Shown here one piece after another: positions 7,233 to 11,756 of a DNA stretch of 11,756 bases. Source of the stretch: Alphaproteobacteria bacterium (GTDB taxonomy: Bacteria; Pseudomonadota; Alphaproteobacteria; JAEULC01); contig JADZDN010000249.1 of the NCBI GenBank assembly GCA_020851015.1, forward strand, positions 1 through 11,756. Direction: 5' to 3'. Made by a program: the position numbers and the translations under genes. Under the pieces are notes generated by a model, which was not told the origin of the DNA, searched no databases, and saw nothing but the letters and a program-made list of their open reading frames with translations. The first letter of the stretch is position 1, and each line of letters starts with the position of its first letter.

Positions 7233-7535
7233 ATGCCTAAATGGCGAATGCTGCCCTGCGCCTTTAAGGGCGAATGTGATGATCCGCGCTGCAAGCAGTC
7301 ACTTTGTGTCTTGGAGGAGGAAGAGAAGAGTCGTCTCTCCGCCGCGATAGATATTCAAAACGAGGATATCCAGGCAGAAGCCATCGTGTTGGCGCGGTCT
7401 GTATTGGCGCTAAAGGGCGTCCGAAAACCGAAGGAAGCCATAGTTAGAAAGGCGGCTGCTCTTCCTCAGATTCGGCAGGCAGCCAAGGAGAGGCTTCAAG
7501 CTCTCAGGGCACTTACGCGAAGAAATTCAAACTGA
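7233..7535 (+). CDS. Small hypothetical protein with N-terminal four-cysteine cluster
   Basis: A 100-residue ORF whose start is supported by GGGGAGG (7217-7223) 9 bases before the ATG. Cysteines at 9, 15, 20 and 25 (CAFKGECDDPRCKQSLC) could bind zinc or form a knuckle. The remainder is charged and predicted helical, with a basic second half ending ALTRRNSN. It ends 11 bases before the antitoxin gene, so the two may share a transcript. I do not recognise a family. Its composition resembles the fic island rather than the core genome. It might be a DNA-binding accessory protein, but nothing in the sequence proves that, and it could be an unexpressed remnant. Confidence 0.5.
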   Translation: MPKWRMLPCAFKGECDDPRCKQSLCVLEEEEKSRLSAAIDIQNEDIQAEAIVLARSVLALKGVRKPKEAIVRKAAALPQIRQAAKERLQALRALTRRNSN

Positions 7536-7546
7536 GACAATGCCTG

Positions 7547-7747
7547 ATGCCCATAGACCCGCAATCGCTGATTGAGAAGATAAAGGCGCTGCCGCCTGAC
7601 CGCGTGGACGAGGTCGACGATTTTGTCGATTTCATCCGCCAGCGCGAGCAAGGACGCGCGCTAACCCAGGCCGCCGCAGCCACCAGCGAACGGTCTTTTG
7701 CGGCGGTCTGGAGCAATCCGGAAGACGACGCCTACGATGCCCTTTGA
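7547..7747 (+). CDS. Antitoxin-like small protein of a PemK/MazF-type toxin-antitoxin pair
   Basis: A 66-residue acidic protein. LIEKIKALPPDRVDEVDDFV (residues 8-27) followed by DFIRQRE is the helix pattern of small antitoxins of the DUF2281-like kind. The C-terminus, AVWSNPEDDAYDAL, ends with the WxNPEDxxYDxL motif often seen in such antitoxins, where the tail wraps the toxin. Its last four codons overlap the ATG of the toxin frame (7737) by 11 bases, the usual tight coupling of type II pairs. The ribosome site is weak (GAG at 7534-7536). The gene is complete while its partner is truncated, so it now probably has no cognate toxin to neutralise. The family name is from memory of pattern, not from a search. 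Confidence 0.75.
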   Translation: MPIDPQSLIEKIKALPPDRVDEVDDFVDFIRQREQGRALTQAAAATSERSFAAVWSNPEDDAYDAL

Positions 7748-7836
7748 GTTTGGCGACATCGTGCTGGTGCCGCTCCCTTTCACCAGCCAGACCGCCACGA
7801 AGAAGCGCCCCGCCGTTGTCGTCAGCACGTTTGAAC
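7737..7836 (+). pseudogene. Truncated PemK/MazF-family toxin (N-terminal ~30 residues)
   Basis: From ATG 7737 the frame reads MPFEFGDIVLVPLPFTSQTA then TKKRPAVVVST. This is the standard N-terminus of PemK/MazF endoribonuclease toxins (GDIVLVPFPFT, then KKRPAVVVS). Full-length members have about 110 residues. Here similarity ends near 7830 and the frame runs on into the antisense of the TAXI gene (formal stop at 7994), giving meaningless Pro/Arg-rich sequence. Most of the RNA-cleaving fold is therefore gone and the toxin cannot be active. It overlaps the upstream antitoxin by 11 bases. The break lies within about 10 bases of the stop codon of the convergent TAXI gene. Confidence 0.82.
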
Positions 7837-8862
7837 CTACTTCAGCACCGCCGCCTCGCGGTAGTAGCGCTCGGCGCCGGGATGCAGCGGCACGGCCACG
7901 CCGGTTAGCGCCGTTTCGAGCCGGATCAGCTTGGCTTTTGGCGGGCCCTTGTCGAGCAGCTGGCGGGTCGTCTCGTTCCACAACGCCGCCGTGATGTCGT
8001 AGACCAGCTGTTCCGGTACGCCAGCCGCGACGATCCATTGCGCCCCGACGCTCAGCGTGTCGGTGCGGGTGACACCCTTGTAGGCGCCGATCGGCACGAT
8101 GTCCTGGGCGAAGAACCCGTATTTCTCGCGCAGCGCCTGCGCCGGCGCGCCGGCGAGCGGCACCAGGTCGATCGCCACCGTCTCGGCCAGTTCGCTGATC
8201 GCCGGGGCGGGATAGCCGGCGAAGAAGAAGAACGCATCCAGCGTCCCGTCCTTGATGCGCTGGACCGCTTGGTCGGCCGGGATGTAGGCCGCCTGCACGT
8301 CGGTCTCCTTGAGTCCATAGGCCTGGAGGATCAGCCGCGCGGCGACCAGGGTGCCCGACCCCTGCTCGTCCATCGACACGCGCTTGCCCTTGAGGTCGTG
8401 CGGCGTGGCGACGCCGGCGCCCTTGCGCACCACCAGGTGCAGATGCTCGGGATAGAGGTTGGCGATGGTGCGAAGCTGGTCGAGCTTCTGCTGGCCCTGG
8501 AAAACGCCGCTGCCGTTATAGGCCCAATAGGCGATGTCGGCCTGCGCGAAGCCCGAATCGAGCGTGCCGGCGGCGATGGCCTTGATGTTCGCGACCGAGC
8601 CGTGCGAGGACTGCGCCACCGCGACCAGGCCCGGCACGCCGCAGCTTCCGCCCTTGTCGCAGGGGCGCGAGCCGGGCGGATTGGAAATCGCGAGCGCCAG
8701 CATCCCGCCGATCGGGTAGTAGAGCCCGCCCAGCCCGCCCGTGCCGATGCGAAAGAAGCGGGCATCGGGCGCGCGCACGGCCTGGGCCCGCACCCGCGCG
8801 GACCACGCCGCGCCGGCGCAGCCGGCGGCGAGACCAAGCACATGGCGGCGGGTCAAAATCAC
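7837..8862 (-). CDS. TAXI family TRAP transporter solute-binding protein
   Basis: Periplasmic solute receptors of the TAXI type bind a small organic substrate for a TRAP permease. The protein (341 residues) shows FFRIGTGGLGGLYYPIGGML (36-55), the family's N-terminal signature. GSCGVPGLVAVAQSSHGSVANI (72-93), the DLKGKRVSMDEQGSGT region and a complete C-terminus with PLHPGAERYYREAAVLK follow. Start is GTG at 8862, supported by GGGAGGA (8878-8872) 9 bases upstream. The signal peptide begins MILTRRHVLGLAAGCAG: the twin arginines suggest Tat export. Cys15 resembles a lipobox but has Ala at -3, so cleavage after RAQA (about 28) is likelier. No TRAP membrane subunit is in the window. The substrate cannot be inferred. 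It is divergent from pyrE. Confidence 0.93.
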   Translation of the reverse strand: MILTRRHVLGLAAGCAGAAWSARVRAQAVRAPDARFFRIGTGGLGGLYYPIGGMLALAISNPPGSRPCDKGGSCGVPGLVAVAQSSHGSVANIKAIAAGTLDSGFAQADIAYWAYNGSGVFQGQQKLDQLRTIANLYPEHLHLVVRKGAGVATPHDLKGKRVSMDEQGSGTLVAARLILQAYGLKETDVQAAYIPADQAVQRIKDGTLDAFFFFAGYPAPAISELAETVAIDLVPLAGAPAQALREKYGFFAQDIVPIGAYKGVTRTDTLSVGAQWIVAAGVPEQLVYDITAALWNETTRQLLDKGPPKAKLIRLETALTGVAVPLHPGAERYYREAAVLK

Positions 8863-9063
8863 CGGAACCAGTCCTCCCGGGCCGGCGATGGCGCGGCCGC
8901 GAAGCGAGCACCCACACCATAAACGTCCTGGGCGCGAAACCCATCCATGATCGACGCGTGGCGTCGCGATTTCGGGTCCGTCGCGTTCGGCCGCACGGAC
9001 AATTGTCGCGGACCGGGTTTGCTTCTATGACGGCAGCGTCGCCAGCCAGAATGGGAAGTCCCG

Positions 9064-9777
9064 ATGACCGCCCCCGCCGACGCCACCCCCGCCGATCCGG
9101 CCGCCGCCGACATCGCCAGAAGGGCCGCCCGCCTGCTGATCGAGGTCAAGGCCGTCAACCTGCGCCCGCACGAGCCCTTCATCTTCACCTCCGGCCGCGC
9201 CAGCCCGGTCTATGTCGATTGCCGGCGCCTGGTGTCGTTCCCGCGCGCGCGGCGGCTGTTGATGCGGATGGGCGCGGAAACGATCTGGCGCAAGGTAGGC
9301 GCGGAATCGGTCGATTTCGTGGCCGGCGGCGAGACCGCGGGCATTCCCTTCGCCGCCTGGCTGTCGGACGAGCTGGGCGTGCCGATGCTCTACGTGCGCA
9401 AGAAGCCGAAGGGCTTCGGGCGCAATGCCCAGATCGAGGGCGAATTCCCGCCCGGCGCGCGGGTGCTGCTGGTGGAGGACCTGGCGACCGACGGCGGCAG
9501 CAAGATGCTGTTCGTGGACGCCCTGCGCAAGGCGGACGCCAAGGTGGCGCACGCCTTCGTCATCTTCCACTACGGCATCTTCCCCGAGGGCATCCAGCGC
9601 CTGACCGCCGCCGGGGTGACGCTGCACGCGCTGGCCACCTGGGCCGACGTGGTGGCCGCCGCCGAGGCGGACCGGCTGCTGGACGCCAAGGCGATCGCCG
9701 AGATCCGCGCCTACCTGAAGGACCCGGACGGCTGGTCGCTCGCCCATGGCGGCAAGGTGCCGGCGGCGGAGGGATGA
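9064..9777 (+). CDS. pyrE: Orotate phosphoribosyltransferase
   Basis: PyrE joins orotate to PRPP to make orotidine 5'-monophosphate, the fifth step of pyrimidine synthesis, in the cytoplasm. The PRPP-binding motif [14 protein letters not shown] is at residues 134-147. The catalytic flexible loop [17 protein letters not shown] (110-126) carries the expected Lys/Arg residues. [15 protein letters not shown] (41-55) forms the orotate side. Length is 237, with a short Ala/Pro-rich N-terminal tail and about 25 extra C-terminal residues compared with the shortest bacterial forms; the long form is common in alphaproteobacteria. ATG 9064 has GGGAAG (9053-9058) 5 bases upstream. No pyrimidine neighbour is present, and no attenuator-like leader was seen in the 201-base gap from the TAXI gene. 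Confidence 0.95.
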   Translation: MTAPADATPADPAAADIARRAARLLIEVKAVNLRPHEPFIFTSGRASPVYVDCRRLVSFPRARRLLMRMGAETIWRKVGAESVDFVAGGETAGIPFAAWLSDELGVPMLYVRKKPKGFGRNAQIEGEFPPGARVLLVEDLATDGGSKMLFVDALRKADAKVAHAFVIFHYGIFPEGIQRLTAAGVTLHALATWADVVAAAEADRLLDAKAIAEIRAYLKDPDGWSLAHGGKVPAAEG

Positions 9778-9784
9778 CGCCGTC

Positions 9785-9806
9785 GCCTGGCCGCGTGCCG
9801 CCAGGC
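9785..9806 (+). terminator. Hairpin downstream of pyrE, possible terminator
   Basis: GCCTGGC (9785-9791) pairs perfectly with GCCAGGC (9800-9806) around an 8-base loop, 7 bases after the pyrE stop. No T-run follows, so it is not a textbook intrinsic terminator, but its placement between pyrE and the caspase gene fits transcript-end processing or Rho-assisted termination. Confidence 0.4.
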
Positions 9807-9878
9807 AAGGGGTTGCCGCCGCCCTGCAAGAACAGGAAAGCTCCGGCAACGTAGCGACCTTGATAGAGGTGGCGCCTG

Positions 9879-11378
9879 ATGGCACGCTTCGCCGCCATGA
9901 TGCGCGTTGCCGCCCTCGCCCTGCTGGGCCTCCTCGTCGCGGTCGCCCGGCCTGTCCAAGCGCAATCCGCCGCGACCGGAGAGCCGCGCCTGGCGCTGGT
10001 GATCGGCAACGCGGCCTATGACAAGCAGGCGCTGAAGAATCCCGCCAACGACGCCCGCGCCGTGGCCCAAAGCCTGCGCAAGCTGGGCTTCACGGTGATC
10101 GAGCGCGTCGACGCCGGCAAGAAGGCGATGGAGGACGCGATCCTGGAGTTCGGCGAAAAGCTGAAGGCCGGCGGGGTCGGGCTGTTCTACTACGCCGGCC
10201 ACGGGGTGCAGGTGCGCGGCCACAACTACCTGGTGCCGCTCGACGCCAGCCTGCCGTCCGAGGCCTCGGTCCGCGTGCAGGCCGTGGACGTCGACCTGGT
10301 GCTGGAGCAGATGACCGAGGCGCGCAACCGAGCCAACGTGGTGATCCTCGATGCCTGCCGCAACAACCCGTTCATGGCCGCGCGCCGGGGCGCCGGCGCC
10401 GGCCTGGCCGCCATCGACGCGGCGCGCGGAACCTTGATCGCCTACTCCACCGCGCCGGGCACCGTGGCGGTGGACGGCAGCGGCGCCAACAGCCCCTACA
10501 CGGCGAGCCTGGTCCGCGCCATCGAGCAGCCCGGGCTCACCGTCGAGGAACTGTTCAAGCGCGTGCGCTCGACCGTCCTCGAGGCGACGCAGGGCGCGCA
10601 GACCCCCTGGGAATCCTCGTCGCTGACCGGCGACCTGGTGCTGAACCTGAACGTGACGATCAACGTCCCGGCCGCGACGGCGACGGCGACGCCGGCCCCG
10701 GCCCCCGCGCCGGCCAACAGCCAGGCGGCCCAGGTCGCGTTCTGGGAGACGATGGGCAAGAGCGGCAATCCCGGCGACTACGAGGAATATCTGCGTCAGT
10801 TCCCCGACGGCATCTTCGCCGGCCTGGCCAAGCGCCGCATCGCCGACCTGAAGCGCGCCCAGACCGCCGCGGCTGCGCCTCCGCCCAGGCCCGCGGCCGT
10901 GCCTGCGCCTGCGGCTCCCCCTGCGCCCGCGCCTGCGGCTCCGCCTGCTGCCGCGCCTGTGGCTGCCGCTGCGCCCCCCTCGCCCTATACCCAGGAAGCG
11001 GCGGCGCCGGTTCCTTCCGCGAGCGAACTGCGCCAGCGCTCTTATGAGCGGGTGATCACCATCCTGCTCGGCCAGACCGTCGCGACGGGCACCGACCAGG
11101 GCAAGCGCAACGACTATCGCGCCGCGCCGCGGCCGAAGGCGATCGCGGCCTGCATCGACTGGTCGGGCGGGTCGCCCGATGCGATCCGGGTGGGAAGCTG
11201 GGCCAGCTCGTGGATCCCGCCCGGCGCGGTCGGCACCCCGCCGCGCCAGGACGCGCTGGAGAAATGCACGCGCGGCAACAACACACCGGCGCGCTGCATG
11301 TGCCAGGTCGTGGACGAGAACGACGCCAACGCGCTCGACCTGCCGCAGGATTTCCAGACCCGCGCCTTGCGGCGGTAA
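9879..11378 (+). CDS. Secreted caspase-fold (peptidase C14-like) protein with Pro/Ala linker and cysteine-containing C-terminal domain
   Basis: Start ATG 9879 has AGAGGTGG (9865-9872) 6 bases upstream. Residues 1-29 are a signal peptide (hydrophobic core ALALLGLLVAVA, cleavage near VQAQ), so the protein acts in the periplasm or outside. Residues about 36-260 are a caspase-like domain: RLALVIGNAAYD, the catalytic His108 in FYYAGHGVQ, and Cys160 in ILDACRNNPF. The His/Cys dyad is intact, so proteolysis (typically after Arg/Lys in bacterial relatives) is plausible. Residues 286-324 (FWETMGKSGNPGDYEEYLRQ, then FPDGIFAGLAKRR) form a short helical repeat commonly attached to these proteins. A Pro/Ala linker (330-380) precedes a C-terminal region with cysteines 425, 463, 473 and 475 that I do not recognise. 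Substrate unknown; it ends just before a REP-like array. Confidence 0.9.
   Translation: MARFAAMMRVAALALLGLLVAVARPVQAQSAATGEPRLALVIGNAAYDKQALKNPANDARAVAQSLRKLGFTVIERVDAGKKAMEDAILEFGEKLKAGGVGLFYYAGHGVQVRGHNYLVPLDASLPSEASVRVQAVDVDLVLEQMTEARNRANVVILDACRNNPFMAARRGAGAGLAAIDAARGTLIAYSTAPGTVAVDGSGANSPYTASLVRAIEQPGLTVEELFKRVRSTVLEATQGAQTPWESSSLTGDLVLNLNVTINVPAATATATPAPAPAPANSQAAQVAFWETMGKSGNPGDYEEYLRQFPDGIFAGLAKRRIADLKRAQTAAAAPPPRPAAVPAPAAPPAPAPAAPPAAAPVAAAAPPSPYTQEAAAPVPSASELRQRSYERVITILLGQTVATGTDQGKRNDYRAAPRPKAIAACIDWSGGSPDAIRVGSWASSWIPPGAVGTPPRQDALEKCTRGNNTPARCMCQVVDENDANALDLPQDFQTRALRR
10884..10979 (+). repeat. Low-complexity GC-rich repeat coding for the Pro/Ala linker
   Basis: Within the caspase gene, imperfect units of GCCTGC/GCGCCT and CTGCGGCTCC recur and encode alternating Pro and Ala (residues about 335-367). 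Such in-frame repeats can change length by slippage without breaking the frame, which would alter the spacing between the caspase domain and the C-terminal domain. Confidence 0.6.
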
Positions 11379-11385
11379 TCCCCAG

Positions 11386-11449
11386 CCCATCCTTCGACAA
11401 GCCCATCCTTCGACAAGCTCATCCTTCGACAAGCTCATCCTTCGACAAG
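11386..11449 (+). repeat. Tandem array: four 16-bp copies of a REP-like arm
   Basis: Four head-to-tail units, 11386-11401, 11402-11417, 11418-11433 and 11434-11449. Each reads C(C/T)CATCCTTCGACAAG; units 1-2 have C and units 3-4 have T at position 2. There are no spacers, so this is not CRISPR. The unit equals one arm of the hairpin that follows. CCTTCGACAAGCTC-type repeats are common intergenic REP-like elements in alphaproteobacteria (from memory). Confidence 0.9.
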
Positions 11450-11497
11450 CTCAGGATGAGGAACTAAGAAGTAGCCTCATGGTGAGCTTGTCGAACC
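11439..11497. repeat. REP-like imperfect hairpin between the caspase gene and ubiA
   Basis: Arm 11439-11461 pairs with arm 11475-11497 at 19 of 23 positions. A 13-bp uninterrupted stem (TTCGACAAGCTCA with TGAGCTTGTCGAA) is followed by a two-base G-G mismatch, then 6 more pairs and a 13-base loop. It sits 60 bases after the caspase stop and could end or stabilise that transcript. The left arm overlaps unit 4 of the tandem array. Confidence 0.85.
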
Positions 11498-11503
11498 AGG
11501 AGG
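11498..11503 (+). promoter_or_regulatory. AGGAGG, the likely but distant ribosome site of ubiA
   Basis: A perfect AGGAGG lies 13 bases before ATG 11517, longer than the usual 5-10. It directly abuts the right arm of the REP-like hairpin, so hairpin formation could affect its access. A GGGG at 11507-11510 is the only closer purine-rich alternative. Confidence 0.45.
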
Positions 11504-11516
11504 CGCGGGGCGCCGG

Positions 11517-11756
11517 ATGACCCAGGCCAGCGACATACCGAAGCACGGGTGGACCGACCGCTGGGCGCCGGCTTGCGCGCGGCCCTATCTGCGGCTCGCG
11601 CGGCTGGACCGGCCGATCGGCACCTGGCTGCTTCTGATCCCCTGCTGGTGGGGCAGCGCGCTGGCCGGCCAGGGCTGGCCCGACCCCGGGCTGATGCTGC
11701 TGTTCGCGATCGGGGCGGTCGCGATGCGCGGGGCGGGCTGCACCTTCAACGACATC
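11517..11756 (+). CDS. ubiA: 4-hydroxybenzoate polyprenyltransferase (UbiA), N-terminal part
   Basis: The gene runs off the right edge after 80 codons. Residues 26-50 (LRLARLDRPIGTWLLLIPCW then WGSALA) and 70-80 (MRGAGCTFNDI) match UbiA. In this enzyme LDRPIGTWLLL marks the first membrane helix, and FNDI opens the NDxxD motif that binds the Mg2+-diphosphate of the prenyl donor. The enzyme is an inner-membrane protein that attaches the polyprenyl tail to 4-hydroxybenzoate in ubiquinone synthesis. The start ATG 11517 is chosen because it gives the usual short polar head (MTQASDIPKHGWTDRWAP) before the first helix. The catalytic second Asp-rich motif lies beyond the window. Confidence 0.92.
   Translation, partial: MTQASDIPKHGWTDRWAPACARPYLRLARLDRPIGTWLLLIPCWWGSALAGQGWPDPGLMLLFAIGAVAMRGAGCTFNDI

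Noticed and set aside
7028..7294. An 88-codon minus-strand ORF as a real gene
   Set aside because: Its first half is out-of-frame relative to the MPKGP family start at 7191; only its last 28 residues make sense, as the frameshifted tail.
7698..7994. A 98-residue protein starting at 7698
   Set aside because: The toxin N-terminus begins at ATG 7737 with the standard coupling to the antitoxin; the residues before it are antitoxin codons in another frame and those after about 7830 are antisense TAXI sequence.
8038..8922. A 294-codon open frame antisense to the TAXI gene
   Set aside because: Shadow frame; the minus-strand gene has a strong ribosome site and full family signature.
9711..11438. 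A 575-codon open frame antisense to the caspase-like gene
   Set aside because: Composition of Arg/Gly/His runs and no domain; the sense gene has a signal peptide, ribosome site and catalytic residues.
11386..11449. CRISPR array
   Set aside because: The four 16-bp units are directly adjacent with no spacers, so this is a tandem repeat.

Overview
The window looks like chromosomal DNA from a high-GC alphaproteobacterium, probably a Rhodospirillales-type lineage. This is inferred from gene content and codon use; no rRNA or other taxonomic marker is present. The background DNA is very GC-rich: positions 3301-3360 inside mutL hold 45 G+C of 60. It carries ordinary housekeeping and envelope genes: the end of an M16 (insulinase-family) peptidase-like gene, a small four-helix membrane protein, a redoxin-like/2-oxoglutarate oxygenase fusion, a small secreted cysteine protein (minus strand), mutL, a small ribbon-helix-helix regulator, a TAXI-type solute-binding protein (minus strand), pyrE, a secreted caspase-like protein and the start of ubiA.

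Layout: 1-2561 is a co-directional run (M16 partner, membrane protein, oxygenase). 2571-3008 runs leftward, and its upstream region is shared with mutL (3170-5080). A ribbon-helix-helix protein follows at 5215-5439. From about 5440 to 7836 the composition changes (positions 6181-6240 hold 28 G+C of 60) and the contents look acquired and partly decayed. They are the C-terminal remnant of an IS1-family transposase, an intact class II Fic AMP-transferase with its own promoter and a palindrome, a frameshifted small gene of the MPKGP..KRPADVIG type, a four-cysteine small ORF, and a toxin-antitoxin operon whose antitoxin is whole but whose PemK/MazF-type toxin is cut off after about 30 codons. The cut lies within a few bases of the stop codon of the convergent TAXI gene, so this looks like the right edge of an island or deletion.

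After the island, the TAXI gene (7837-8862, minus) and pyrE (9064-9777) are divergent. A secreted caspase-fold protein (9879-11378) follows. A REP-like element separates it from ubiA: four 16-bp tandem copies of one arm, then a long imperfect hairpin. The far arm of that hairpin contains the AGGAGG sequence closest to ubiA.

Functionally the window mixes DNA repair (MutL with the endonuclease motif), pyrimidine synthesis (PyrE), ubiquinone synthesis (UbiA), envelope or periplasmic functions (M16 partner, caspase-like protein, TAXI protein) and a small defence/TA-like island. No complete new multi-gene system is evident. The strongest oddities are the cysteine-less redoxin domain fused to an Fe(II)/2OG oxygenase, the island with its beheaded toxin, and the tandem REP-arm array in front of ubiA.
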